Source: Bacillota bacterium
GTDB taxonomy: Bacteria > Bacillota > UBA4882 > UBA8346
Assembly: GCA_023436305.1 (NCBI GenBank)
Contig: JAEZJQ010000016.1
Span: 10,724-74,723 of the forward strand
Reading direction: 5' to 3'
DNA length: 64,000 nt
Under the pieces are notes generated by a model. It made no database searches. It had not been told where the DNA came from and saw nothing but the letters and a program-made list of their open reading frames with translations. Positions 35,574 to 44,425 of the stretch are shown here, piece by piece; the first letter of the stretch is position 1; every line of letters begins with the position of its first letter. A program made the position numbers and the translations under genes.

Positions 35574-35779
35574 GGTTTCCCCTCCTGCAAAAATAGATTT
35601 ATTCCGGTGCGCTCCTTGCGCATCTGAGGGTTTTACCTGATATAAGTTCGAGTCCGCTAAGAATCTCCCTTTAAGTAATTATAGCCAAGACATTCGACCG
35701 ATTGGAAAAAAATAAAAGTTTCCCTGTTTGAAAACATAACAAAAGAGGGTTAAGGGAACAGAGTTCAAGATTATAATAT

Positions 35780-36565
35780 TTATCCTTCTATGCTCCTGAA
35801 AATTCTTTTTACGTTCGTGGTTAAACCGGATTCATTGAATTCAAAGAGTACACCGTTGAATTGAATTGGACCGGTGGCTAATTCAAATTTCACGGGGCGT
35901 TTGGTTAAAAATTTGGTGATTACCAGTTGGGGATCGATTCCTAATACTGAATTCATTGGGCCGGTCATTCCCGCATCGGTGATATAACCGGTACCCTTGG
36001 GAAGGATTCTCTGATCGGCAGTGGCAATATGGGTATGAGTCCCGATAACTGCCGATACCCGGCCATCCAAATACCATCCCAAAGCCATTTTCTCCGAAGT
36101 AGCTTCCGCGTGAATATCAACAATTACATAGGGAGTTTTTTTCTTAATCCAATTCAAACAATAATCAGCGGTTTGAAAAGGGCAAGACAGCGGCTCCAAA
36201 AAAACCTGTCCTAAAATATTAATTACCCCAACCAAATATCCCCGGGCGGTTTCAACTATATGAAAACCCTCTCCCGGAGTTCCATCAGGGTAATTAGCCG
36301 GCCGTATTACCCGCCGTTCCTGCTCCAATACCTTAGTGACTTCCCGGTTATCCCAAGTATGGTTACCGAGTGTAATCAGATCAATTCCGGAGGTTAATAA
36401 TTCCTGGCATACTTCCACGGTGATTCCAAAGCCTCCGGCTGAGTTTTCACCATTGGCAATCACCAAATCGACCTTTTCGGTACGGATAATTTCCGTTAAA
36501 CAAGTTTTTACAATTCTTCGGCCGGGACGGCCAACAATATCTCCAATAAAAAGTACTTTAAGCAA
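35780..36565 (-). CDS. ymdB: YmdB-family metallophosphoesterase (TIGR00282)
   Basis: A calcineurin-like phosphodiesterase of 261 residues. In Bacillus YmdB splits 2',3'-cyclic nucleotides and is needed for biofilm choices. The metal motifs are FIGDIVGRPGRR, ANGENSAGG, LGNHTWDN, DIHAEATSEK and GTHTHIATAD. TTG 36565 follows AGGGGGT. rny lies upstream on the same strand, as in most Bacillota, but here one unknown gene (36719) stands between them. Confidence 0.92.
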   Translation of the reverse strand: MLKVLFIGDIVGRPGRRIVKTCLTEIIRTEKVDLVIANGENSAGGFGITVEVCQELLTSGIDLITLGNHTWDNREVTKVLEQERRVIRPANYPDGTPGEGFHIVETARGYLVGVINILGQVFLEPLSCPFQTADYCLNWIKKKTPYVIVDIHAEATSEKMALGWYLDGRVSAVIGTHTHIATADQRILPKGTGYITDAGMTGPMNSVLGIDPQLVITKFLTKRPVKFELATGPIQFNGVLFEFNESGLTTNVKRIFRSIEG

Positions 36566-36663
36566 AAAAACCCCCTAAATAATTACGAGTTTTAAAAAAT
36601 TGGTCGAAAACCGGTGATACTGGAAATGTAAGCGTAAAGGATGTAAAAAAAGAGTGGAAATTG

Positions 36664-36703
36664 AAATCGTGCGTGAAACGAGTTACTGCGTTCACGCACG
36701 AAT
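36664..36703 (-). terminator. Hairpin between the unknown 178-aa gene and ymdB
   Basis: An 11-bp inverted repeat (36667-36677 with 36691-36701) with a 13-base loop, followed on minus by TTTCAATTTCC. It is a moderate terminator or RNA-stability element. Confidence 0.5.
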
Positions 36704-36718
36704 AATTTCCTGAAATGA

Positions 36719-37255
36719 TTATTTACGAATGGCGGCCCTGTTAAATACCAATACCCGGCCTTCCTCCCGAAAACCAATCAACCGTTTCTCCTGGCGGGAA
36801 TCTTTTAAATCCTCCAGCATATGTTCAATCATTTCTTCCTGAAGTAATTCGTCTTCCTCCTGTAAGGTCTCCTCTTGATCCAACAGCAGAAAGCCTTCGA
36901 AAAATTGATGGACGACTCCGATAATCAAGGCAATTTCCTCCTGGTTTAACGAATCGATATCACGCATGATTTCCAGGAAAGTTAAACCATCATATTCAGC
37001 GTAACTCACTTCAATTAAACCCGGTTCTCTGGATTGCAACTCCGAAATATTACTTAAACTGAGTACGAGCTGTTCCTTAAATGAATTAAACTCTTCTTCG
37101 ATTAAGTTTTTCACAATGACAAAAGAGAATTGCAGTGTTTTTTGCCCCGGATCAAATCGAACCGAACCAATTTCCGGATATCTTACCAGTAAAAAAGCGA
37201 TCAAACTCATAGAATTGGAGAAGGACTCCCCTTCTTTCCAGAAGATGCCTTTCAT
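36719..37255 (-). CDS. Acidic protein of unknown function between ymdB and rny
   Basis: 178 residues, clearly translated: ATG 37255 follows GGAGGAGG, and codon use is like that of its neighbours. The first ~120 residues (SLIAFLLVRYPEIGSVRFDPGQKTLQFSFVI, NLIEEEFNSFKEQL) look like an alpha/beta domain. It continues into a very acidic helix (LLDQEETLQEEDELLQEEMIEHMLEDL). It ends in a short basic tail, GRVLVFNRAAIRK. I know no family. Its place between two RNA-turnover genes hints at a link with ribonuclease Y, but that is only context. Confidence 0.75.
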   Translation of the reverse strand: MKGIFWKEGESFSNSMSLIAFLLVRYPEIGSVRFDPGQKTLQFSFVIVKNLIEEEFNSFKEQLVLSLSNISELQSREPGLIEVSYAEYDGLTFLEIMRDIDSLNQEEIALIIGVVHQFFEGFLLLDQEETLQEEDELLQEEMIEHMLEDLKDSRQEKRLIGFREEGRVLVFNRAAIRK

Positions 37256-37297
37256 TATCTTCGCCTCCTCCCCAATAATTTATCCCAAATATTATAT

Positions 37298-38836
37298 TCA
37301 CTTCGCATACTCAACGGCCCTGGTTTCCCGGATGACGGTAACCTTAATCTGGCCTGGATATTCCAATTCTTCCTCAATTCTTTTAACAATTTCCCTGGCA
37401 ATCCGGACGGAATTAATATCATCAATTTTATCAGGTTTTACCATAATGCGGATCTCCCGCCCAGCCTGAATGGCATATGCTTTCTCCACGCCCTCAAACG
37501 AATCGGCGATCTTTTCCAATTTCTCCAATCGTTTAATATAAGTCTCCAAAGTTTCCCGCCGGGCTCCGGGTCTTGCCCCTGAGACCGCATCGGCGGCTTG
37601 AACTAAAACTGCTTCAATACTGGTTGGTTCAACATCACCATGATGCGCGGCAATAGCATTAACCACTTGAAAACTTTCACGATATTTCTTGGCGGTATCA
37701 GCGCCAATTGTTACATGAGTTCCCTCAACTTCATGATTGATAGCTTTACCAATATCATGCAAAAGACCAGCCCGCTTCGCCAAAGCAATATCGGCTCCCA
37801 GTTCCCCTGCCATGACTCCACATAAATGAGATACCTCAATTGAGTGTTGTAAGACATTCTGGCCGTAACTGGTGCGGTATTTCAATCGGCCCAATAACTT
37901 AATCAATTCCGGATGAAGTCCGTGAATCCCAGTTTCAAAAGTGGCCCGTTCGCCTTCTTCTTTGATGATAGCCTCGACTTCTTTTTGGGACTTTTCAACC
38001 ATTTCCTCAATACGCGCCGGATGAATCCGGCCATCGGAAATGAGTTTCTCCAACGCCAAACGGGCAACCTCGCGGCGAATGGGGTCAAAGCCTGATAGAA
38101 TAACTGCTTCGGGAGTATCGTCAATAATCAAGTCGATGCCGGTTAACGTCTCCAATGCCCGTATATTGCGGCCTTCCCGGCCAATAATCCGTCCCTTCAT
38201 CTCATCATTTGGCAAGGCCACTACTGAAACGGTGGCTTCGGTAACGTGGTCGGCGGCACAGCGTTGAATGGCTAAAGAGATAATTTCCCGGGCTTTGCGA
38301 TCGGATTCTTCCTTTGCTTTGGCTTCCAGATCCCGAATCTTAATCGCAATTTCCTGCTGAATCTCTTCCTCTACATCCTTGAGCAACAACGTTTTTGCCT
38401 CGTCACTGGATAATCCCGAAATTCGCTCTAATTCATGACGGTGCCGTTGATGAGTTTCCTGGAGTTCGTTTTTAAGTTTTTCCACCTCGGCTTCTTTTTT
38501 GGAAAGTGCTTCTTCTTTCTTTTCTAAAACCTCATATTTACGATCAATGGATTCTTCCTTTTGAAGTAATCTTTTCTCTAAACGTTGTATATCGGCGCGG
38601 CGTTCACGGTTTTCCCGTTCCAGCTCGTTTTTAACCTTTAATGCTTCTTCCTTAGCTTCCAGTAAAGCTTCCCGCTTGATGGATTCAACTTCTTTTTTCG
38701 CTGCATCCAGCATTCGGCGCGAACTTTCTTTGGCCGATTGCATTTTGAACACTCCATAAAGATAGTTTCCAACATAGCCAAGGATAATACCAATAACAAC
38801 CGTTATTATAATGGGTAGTATGTTTATTCCAATCAC
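37298..38836 (-). CDS. rny: Ribonuclease Y
   Basis: Membrane-anchored endoribonuclease that starts mRNA decay. It is up to 512 residues. An N-terminal membrane segment (PIIITVVIGIILGYVGNYLYG) is followed by a long coiled coil to ~residue 195. Then come a KH domain (GRIIGREGRNIRALE) and an HD domain (LLHDIGKAINHE, AAHHGD). The start is uncertain. GTG 38836 lies inside the strong ribosome site AGGAGGTGATT, while the correctly spaced in-frame codon is ATA at 38827, giving MNILP. It is followed by the unknown acidic gene and ymdB. Confidence 0.94.
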   Translation of the reverse strand: MIGINILPIIITVVIGIILGYVGNYLYGVFKMQSAKESSRRMLDAAKKEVESIKREALLEAKEEALKVKNELERENRERRADIQRLEKRLLQKEESIDRKYEVLEKKEEALSKKEAEVEKLKNELQETHQRHRHELERISGLSSDEAKTLLLKDVEEEIQQEIAIKIRDLEAKAKEESDRKAREIISLAIQRCAADHVTEATVSVVALPNDEMKGRIIGREGRNIRALETLTGIDLIIDDTPEAVILSGFDPIRREVARLALEKLISDGRIHPARIEEMVEKSQKEVEAIIKEEGERATFETGIHGLHPELIKLLGRLKYRTSYGQNVLQHSIEVSHLCGVMAGELGADIALAKRAGLLHDIGKAINHEVEGTHVTIGADTAKKYRESFQVVNAIAAHHGDVEPTSIEAVLVQAADAVSGARPGARRETLETYIKRLEKLEKIADSFEGVEKAYAIQAGREIRIMVKPDKIDDINSVRIAREIVKRIEEELEYPGQIKVTVIRETRAVEYAK

Positions 38837-38943
38837 CTCCTGATTTACTGTTAATTAATTAATTGTTCCTATTCGGCGCTCCCGTGCGCCATTTTTTTAC
38901 TAAAACGGGTTATGAGTTTTTAGAAGAAAAATGAATACAAAAC

Positions 38944-38972
38944 AAGCCGAGTAGAACTCGGCTTATGTCCTG
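38944..38972 (-). terminator. Terminator after recA-recX
   Basis: A perfect 9-bp stem (38964-38956 with 38952-38944, three-base loop), followed by GTTTTGTATT on minus. It lies 47 bases past the recX stop and separates recA-recX from rny. Confidence 0.7.
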
Positions 38973-39010
38973 TCCTCAAGAAATCATTGTAAACTTTTTT
39001 AAAAGAGGTG

Positions 39011-39454
39011 TCAAGTGGAAGATACTTCGGGAAAACATTGATGAATTGTATTTTCAGAGAAACCCGATCTCATCAGAAAAGCAGGACCCCAAGTCTTGCT
39101 CTGCCTCTTGACATGGGATTTACGGCGCAGTAATTGCCATGCTATTTCAATTTCCAAGCTTTCCGGATAATAAATATTCAATAACTCCTGAATTAATTCC
39201 GGTTTAAGCCCATTTACCAGTAAATCCCCTTCCACAAACACCCTACTTTTAAATCTGGCTTGCAAAGTAGCCATTCGATTTAGGCCATACTCTTTGTCGT
39301 TAAGATATCCCCAGCCTTTTAAGCGAATTACAGTTTCGTAAATATCTTCCGGACCAATCCCGGATTCCGATAATTTTTTCGCTAATTTATATTCCGAATA
39401 AGACCGGTGGCCCAATAAGTTCAATGCCACATCCATGGGACTTTTCCCGGACAT
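39011..39454 (-). CDS. recX: Regulatory protein RecX
   Basis: 147 residues, a small helical protein that modulates RecA filaments. ALNLLGHRSYSEYKLAKKLSESG and VIRLKGWGYLNDKEYGLN are the family's three-helix repeats. It starts two bases after the recA stop, so the two are co-transcribed and probably translationally coupled. Length and composition are ordinary. Confidence 0.9.
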   Translation of the reverse strand: MSGKSPMDVALNLLGHRSYSEYKLAKKLSESGIGPEDIYETVIRLKGWGYLNDKEYGLNRMATLQARFKSRVFVEGDLLVNGLKPELIQELLNIYYPESLEIEIAWQLLRRKSHVKRQSKTWGPAFLMRSGFSENTIHQCFPEVSST

Positions 39455-39456
39455 GG

Positions 39457-40512
39457 TTATTTCCCCTTGGCCGTAGCCGATTCTTTTCCGGGAGCCGCTT
39501 CTTTTTTAACCGGCGGCGCATCTTTGGCCAAATTTAATTGGATCCGGATCTTTTTTTCGACCTCGCCCAAAAGATTGGGATCTTTTTTCAAAAAGTCCCG
39601 GGCGTTTTCGCGGCCTTGACCGATCCGGTTCTCACCATAAGAGAACCAAGCGCCGCTTTTATTAATGATATTCAGATCCACTCCCATATCCAAAATACAT
39701 CCCGCTTTGGAAATGCCTTCGCCATATATGATATCAAACTCTCCTTCCTTAAAGGGAGGTGCCACCTTATTTTTGACGACTTTTGCTTTGGTGCGGCTGC
39801 CTATGATATCGCTTCCTTGCTTGAGAGCTTCAACTTTGCGGATCTCCAACCGGACTGAAGCGTAGAACTTCAAAGCCCTCCCACCGGGAGTGGTCTCCGG
39901 GTTGCCAAACATGACACCCACTTTTTCTCGGATTTGGTTGATAAAAATTACTACCGTATTCGATTTACTGATGACTCCGGTCAATTTCCGCAAGGCCTGA
40001 GACATTAAACGGGCTTGAAGTCCAACGTGGGCATCACCCATTTCTCCTTCGATTTCAGCCTGCGGAGTTAGCGCGGCCACCGAGTCGATAACGATAATAT
40101 CCACGGCCCCGCTTCTAACCAGAGCTTCGGTAATTTCCAACGCCTGTTCCCCGGTATCCGGCTGCGAGATAAGTAAATTATCGATATCCACACCCAGCTT
40201 TTTCGCATAAAGGGGATCCAAGGCGTGCTCGGCATCGACGAACGCGGCAATTCCTCCGATTTTTTGGGCTTCCGCCGCAATATGCAGAGCAACAGTAGTT
40301 TTTCCGGAAGATTCGGGCCCGTATATCTCTACAACCCTCCCCCGTGGAATTCCTCCCACACCCAACGCCAAATCAAGCGAAAGAGCCCCGGTTGGTATCA
40401 CTTCAATATTCGTTTTATCTGAAGCTTCACCCATTTTCATGATCGAACCTTTGCCAAACTGCTTTTCAATTTGTAATAATGCAACTTCCAACGCTTTTTG
40501 CTTATCAGACAC
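39457..40512 (-). CDS. recA: Recombinase RecA
   Basis: DNA strand-exchange ATPase and SOS co-protease, 351 residues. The ATP loop GPESSGKT is near residue 66, VDAEHALDP near 93, IIVIDSVAALTP near 139, and FINQIREKVGVMFGNPETTPGGRALKFY covers loop L2. The C-terminal tail is lysine-rich rather than the usual acidic one (DAPPVKKEAAPGKESATAKGK). A LexA-like site lies about 105 bases upstream. recX follows directly. Confidence 0.97.
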   Translation of the reverse strand: MSDKQKALEVALLQIEKQFGKGSIMKMGEASDKTNIEVIPTGALSLDLALGVGGIPRGRVVEIYGPESSGKTTVALHIAAEAQKIGGIAAFVDAEHALDPLYAKKLGVDIDNLLISQPDTGEQALEITEALVRSGAVDIIVIDSVAALTPQAEIEGEMGDAHVGLQARLMSQALRKLTGVISKSNTVVIFINQIREKVGVMFGNPETTPGGRALKFYASVRLEIRKVEALKQGSDIIGSRTKAKVVKNKVAPPFKEGEFDIIYGEGISKAGCILDMGVDLNIINKSGAWFSYGENRIGQGRENARDFLKKDPNLLGEVEKKIRIQLNLAKDAPPVKKEAAPGKESATAKGK

Positions 40513-40614
40513 TAAAACTCCCCCTTACCGGCCATGAATTTTGATACCATGTTTCACCTTTATCGATTGATAAAAAAGTATCATTGTATGTTCGCGTTTA
40601 TGCGAACGCACATC

Positions 40615-40628
40615 CAAACATGTGTTCT
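40615..40628 (-). promoter_or_regulatory. LexA/DinR-like operator upstream of recA
   Basis: The minus strand reads AGAACACATGTTTG, matching the Bacillus SOS consensus CGAACRNRYGTTYC at 12 of 14 positions. It is about 105 bases before the recA start, so it would fit a promoter with a ~90-base leader. A separate GTTCGC/GCGAAC inverted repeat lies next to it at 40590-40607. Confidence 0.5.
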
Positions 40629-40700
40629 CCATAAGTATATCAAACGACTTTATCTGTGTCAAACGAAGGAAACCATGTTTTTAATTTTTTAACAAATTGT

Positions 40701-41261
40701 TTATTTTTGTAAGCGATATTTTTCAACTTGCCGGTATACGGGGCCGGTAGGGTAAAGTTGGCTTTCGATTAAGGAAACTTCTTCCACAATCATGTCGCCG
40801 GTAAACTGAAATTTCGGTTCGAGAAACTTAACCCCGGGCGAACTATCCTTTACCCTGGCAATGGTAAGATGAGGGCTGAAAGGTCGGTCCTCTTTTGAAA
40901 AGCCGTAACCAAGGCAGGCATTATCGATGGAGTCCGCCAGTTTAGTCAACTGCGATTCACCGACAGCGACTCCCAGCCAGATAATCCGGGGAATTCCTTT
41001 GGACGGAAAACACCCGGCCTTTCCTAGTTGCAGCCGGAAAGGTTCATTATGTAGTACAGCCCGGCTAAGGGCCTGATTTATATCATTCAAACGGGATAGA
41101 GGAACTTCACCGAAAAACTTCAAGGTAAAATGCAAATTCTCCGGAGTTGTCCATTTAAACCCGTGATGTACGGGCCCCATAATTTGATCGTCTAGTTGGA
41201 TAAAACGGTTGACCTCCTCCACCATATCTTTGGCCAGATGAATTCCTACAAAAAGCCTCAT
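40701..41261 (-). CDS. thpR: RNA 2',3'-cyclic phosphodiesterase (2H family)
   Basis: 186 residues with the two H-x-T motifs of the 2H phosphoesterase fold: HFTLKFFGEV near residue 47 and HLTIARVKD near 129. It opens RLFVGIHLAKDM. The ATG overlaps the cinA stop by four bases, so the two are coupled. The cinA-thpR-recA order is common in Bacillota and Thermotogales. Its physiological RNA substrate is not settled. Confidence 0.9.
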   Translation of the reverse strand: MRLFVGIHLAKDMVEEVNRFIQLDDQIMGPVHHGFKWTTPENLHFTLKFFGEVPLSRLNDINQALSRAVLHNEPFRLQLGKAGCFPSKGIPRIIWLGVAVGESQLTKLADSIDNACLGYGFSKEDRPFSPHLTIARVKDSSPGVKFLEPKFQFTGDMIVEEVSLIESQLYPTGPVYRQVEKYRLQK

Positions 41262-42529
41262 GATAAAGCCCCCTCCTCACCCAATTCCGAAACCAGACCT
41301 CTCCAAAGCAGTGTTAACGCCGCTTGGGCGGAGGCATCCTTATTGCCGGTCCGGTCAAAGGGGAAAATTCTTTTTTCCACTATCAACCGCCCCGCTATAT
41401 CAACCGCCAGATATACGAGACCCACCGGTTTTTCAGTGCTTCCGCCTCCTGGTCCGGCAATTCCGGTTACGGCTAAACCGGCTTGAGCTCCGGTTCGTAC
41501 CCGTATCGCGCTGGCCAAAGCCTGGGCGGTCTCCGGACTCACCGCTCCGTATTTCTGGATCACCGGTTCCGGAACTCCTACCAAGTCTGTTTTCAATTGA
41601 TTGCTGTAACAATTCACCCCGCCCAGATAATAATCGGAACTCCCCGGTACATTGGTGAGCCGGTGGGCAATGAGCCCCCCGGTACAGGATTCGGCGGTAG
41701 CCAAAAACCAGCCGGCCTTTTTTAAAATTCGGCCGGTAACCGTTTCCAAGTTATCGGAATCATACCCATAGATATATTCTCCAATTCTCTCCCGGATTTT
41801 GGCGGCCATTGCGGCGACTAAACGCTCATTCTCACTTTTTTTAATACCTTTGGCCGTAATTCGCAAGGATACCTCTCCCTTACCGGCATAAGGCGCAATA
41901 GTGGGGTTGGTTTGCCCTTGAATCAGATCCATGATCTTTTCTTCCATGGCTGATTCACCGATTCCAGCGATTTTAAGAATCCGGGAAGTGAGTACCGGAT
42001 TGTTTTCCTGTTCCAAAATAGGCCGTAAAAGCGGTTTAACTTGGGCCTCCCATATTCCTTTTAACTCAATGGGCACTCCCGGTAAAGCAATGATATAACG
42101 CTGATCTTTGGCCACGAATAATGAGGGAGCCGTACCCAAATGATTGGGAACAACTTGTCCCGACGGCGGGAACATGGCTTGACGGCGGTTGCTCTCCACA
42201 ATAGGACGCTGTACTTTATGAAAATAGGCGGAAACTTGCCGCCAAGCCTCTTCATTAAATTCCAACGGCTCGTTTAGCAGCCCGGCTACAGCTTCCCGGG
42301 TAAGATCATCCTGAGTCGGCCCCAATCCACCGGATAAAATCATTAAGTCGGCTCTGCTCCAGGCCAGCTTAAGCGTGGAGATAATTCGTTCCAAGTTATC
42401 TCCCACCGTGGTTTTGTGATATAAATCAATTCCTAAGTCTGCCAGCTCCCTGGCCATAAAGGCGGCGTTGGTGTCCACAATTTGGCCCAATAGTAATTCC
42501 GTCCCGATACAAATAATCTCAGCTTTCAT
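41258..42529 (-). CDS. cinA: CinA-family protein (NMN deamidase / competence-damage protein)
   Basis: About 423 residues with two domains. The N-terminal MoaB/MogA-like COG1058 domain has EIICIGTELLLGQIVDTNA and SGGLGPTQDDLTREA. The C-terminal CinA amidohydrolase domain has ATAESCTGGLIAHRLTNVPGSSDYYLGG and GIAGPGGGSTEKPVGLVY; it deamidates nicotinamide mononucleotide in other bacteria. ATG 42529 lies seven bases after GGTGGG; GTG 42541 is inside that site. It precedes thpR and recA. Confidence 0.92.
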   Translation of the reverse strand: MKAEIICIGTELLLGQIVDTNAAFMARELADLGIDLYHKTTVGDNLERIISTLKLAWSRADLMILSGGLGPTQDDLTREAVAGLLNEPLEFNEEAWRQVSAYFHKVQRPIVESNRRQAMFPPSGQVVPNHLGTAPSLFVAKDQRYIIALPGVPIELKGIWEAQVKPLLRPILEQENNPVLTSRILKIAGIGESAMEEKIMDLIQGQTNPTIAPYAGKGEVSLRITAKGIKKSENERLVAAMAAKIRERIGEYIYGYDSDNLETVTGRILKKAGWFLATAESCTGGLIAHRLTNVPGSSDYYLGGVNCYSNQLKTDLVGVPEPVIQKYGAVSPETAQALASAIRVRTGAQAGLAVTGIAGPGGGSTEKPVGLVYLAVDIAGRLIVEKRIFPFDRTGNKDASAQAALTLLWRGLVSELGEEGALS

Positions 42530-42758
42530 CCATTGTCCCACCTATTGCTTGTTATAGCGAAACTTCAATCAAAAATTATCCCCCAAAAATAAAAAAATAA
42601 CTTTGAAAAGATAATTGTTTTCCTCTATATTTCGCTAAACCAAAGCCAATTCCTTTAAGAAAATAGGGGCCTGACAACCAATGCATTTTTATACCTACCG
42701 TACGTGCTTATCAGGCACAACCAGGAATGAAAAATAATGTCTATCTTTGGGTTAACTG

Positions 42759-43487
42759 TTAAGGAGCCTGATCCTGGAAATATTTTATAAGTCCATGATA
42801 AATGGCCAGCGCTAATTGTTCACGATATTGTTCCGTCGCCAATAGCCGGGCTTCCTCGGGGTTGGATAGAAACCCTGTTTCGATGATTATTCCGGGCATT
42901 TCAGTCAATTCCAACACCCGATACTGGCCTTTTTTCGCCTTCCGATGATTGGGCCCCAGGGAACTTACCAGTTGTTCTTGAACGGCTTCTGCCAATCGCC
43001 GCGACTCCGGGTTGTTTGTGTTATAAAAAGTCTGGGCGCCGTGATAAATGGTTTGAGGGAAACTATTGGCGTGAATTGACAGGAAAATATCTGCTTTGCT
43101 TTGATTGGCTATTTGAATACGGCGGTCCAAATCCCTCCGTTTTTTGGTGCTGTAACTGTCTCCGAACCCGAAAAAATCCCGGTCGGTCTCCCTGACCATA
43201 ATGCAATACACCCCAACCCTGGATAAATATTTTTTTAAACGCAAGGCCACATCAAGGTTGAGATGTTTCTCCGTTATCCCGGTATTCGATCTCGCTCCTG
43301 GATCTCCACCGCCGTGTCCGGGATCGATGACTACCTTCCGGCCGGAAACGAGTGTTCCCAAAGGAATACTGGTCCATATCGCCGGTTGTCTCAGTAACCA
43401 TATCCCAATTGCGGTGAAAATCAGTAGCATTGCAAAATATAAAAAACCGCCATTCACAAAAATAATCATCAATCGTTTATGACGCAT
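42759..43487 (-). CDS. cwlD: N-acetylmuramoyl-L-alanine amidase (Amidase_3, CwlD-like)
   Basis: About 242 residues. An N-terminal membrane anchor (FVNGGFLYFAMLLIFTAIGIWLL) leads into a zinc amidase domain. VVIDPGHGGGDPGARS holds the first zinc histidine, KHLNLDVALRLKKYL the glutamate helix, FLSIHANSF the second histidine, and IIIETGFLSNPEEARLL the catalytic glutamate. Length and layout fit CwlD, which makes muramic lactam in the spore cortex. ATG 43487 follows AAGGGTGG. The ~217 bases after its stop hold no gene. Confidence 0.85.
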   Translation of the reverse strand: MRHKRLMIIFVNGGFLYFAMLLIFTAIGIWLLRQPAIWTSIPLGTLVSGRKVVIDPGHGGGDPGARSNTGITEKHLNLDVALRLKKYLSRVGVYCIMVRETDRDFFGFGDSYSTKKRRDLDRRIQIANQSKADIFLSIHANSFPQTIYHGAQTFYNTNNPESRRLAEAVQEQLVSSLGPNHRKAKKGQYRVLELTEMPGIIIETGFLSNPEEARLLATEQYREQLALAIYHGLIKYFQDQAP

Positions 43488-43684
43488 AAAACCACCCTTA
43501 ATGATCAAGCTTTGGTATCCTTGGAAATGAGGCCAAAATGTTATTTTAATTGAAACTAATACTCCAATTTGGTTTAAGATATTCCGATTCTCTAAAAACT
43601 AGAAGGGTTTGAATAAGCTTTTCCATTATTCACAGCATTTTTATTGCAAAAAATATGTTTTTAAGAAAATATTCTTTCAAGCAA

Positions 43685-43713
43685 TTGACATCCGGGGACA
43701 GATTTGTTATTAT
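43685..43713 (+). promoter_or_regulatory. Sigma-A type promoter of speH
   Basis: A perfect TTGACA at 43685-43690, a 17-base spacer, then TATTAT at 43708-43713. Transcription would start near 43720. The stretch 43488-43684 is AT-rich with no gene. Confidence 0.8.
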
Positions 43714-43719
43714 ATTTTT

Positions 43720-43900
43720 GTTTGCAAAAACGTTGGGGAGCGTGACAATATCCCGTTCCAAATTTAACATTCTCCTGATCTAACATATATCCCGAGGCGA
43801 GCCGAACGGCCACAAGCCGTTTGCATCATCGGGTAAAGGGAAATCAGGGTGCTTATGGGTCAAAATATTCTTCCTGACCAGAAGATTTTTTAACGACAAG
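43720..43900 (+). promoter_or_regulatory. Structured ~190-nt leader of speH
   Basis: A stem pairs CCCGA (43791-43795) with TCGGG (43829-43833) and encloses an AACGGC/GCCGTT hairpin (43805-43810 with 43816-43821). Further on, GGTCA (43858-43862) can pair with TGACC (43875-43879). Alternatively TCTTC (43869-43873) pairs with GAAGA (43881-43885), followed by six T, a weak terminator. The last two cannot form together because TGACC lies in the terminator loop. This is the form of a switch, but it matches no riboswitch I know. Confidence 0.45.
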
Positions 43901-43911
43901 GGGTGAGGGGA

Positions 43912-44292
43912 ATGCAGAGTTTTGATACTGTAGGTGCTCACGTTCTGGCAGATTTCTGGGGGTGCCAGTTCGAAAAGCTCGATGATGCTGAACTATTAAT
44001 TAATAGTTTACGACAAGCTGCAAAAAGTGCCAAAATGACAATCCTTGGTGAAGAGTCATATAAGTTTACCCCCCAGGGTTTTACCGGGCTTTTGTTATTA
44101 TCCGAGAGTCACATTTCGATTCATACCTACCCGGAACGCGGTTACGCCGCAATTGATGTTTATACCTGCGGTGGTGGTATGACTCAAAAAGCCATTGACT
44201 TTTTAAAAGATGTCCTAAAGCCCGAGCATGTTCAAGAAATGTTGGTACGACGGGGTGTTCCCGATATCGCATTCAATGTTCATGCATCCTAA
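43912..44292 (+). CDS. speH: S-adenosylmethionine decarboxylase proenzyme
   Basis: Decarboxylates S-adenosylmethionine to supply aminopropyl groups for spermidine. It is about 126 residues, the small prokaryotic type. Self-cleavage before serine in LLLSESHISIHTYPERGYAAIDVYTCGG makes the pyruvoyl group; the downstream histidine and cysteine of the active site are visible. ATG 43912 lies six bases after AAGGGGTG; GTG 43903 is inside that site. It is monocistronic, without speE beside it, with a strong promoter, a structured leader and a terminator. Confidence 0.95.
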   Translation: MQSFDTVGAHVLADFWGCQFEKLDDAELLINSLRQAAKSAKMTILGEESYKFTPQGFTGLLLLSESHISIHTYPERGYAAIDVYTCGGGMTQKAIDFLKDVLKPEHVQEMLVRRGVPDIAFNVHAS

Positions 44293-44310
44293 TTTCATAT
44301 GATTTTACTG

Positions 44311-44340
44311 AAAAAAGCACCGAAACCAGGTGCTTTTTTG
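44311..44340 (+). terminator. Terminator after speH
   Basis: A stem formed by AAAAAAGCACC and GGTGCTTTTTT around a short loop, with a T run. It is 20 bases past the speH stop and separates it from ku. Confidence 0.8.
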
Positions 44341-44425
44341 TTGTCCAACCCACTTCACCGCTAAAGACCAGTCCTGAATATAAAATAATATTTCCTGGGA
44401 TACTAACTAAACGAGGTGACATGTG

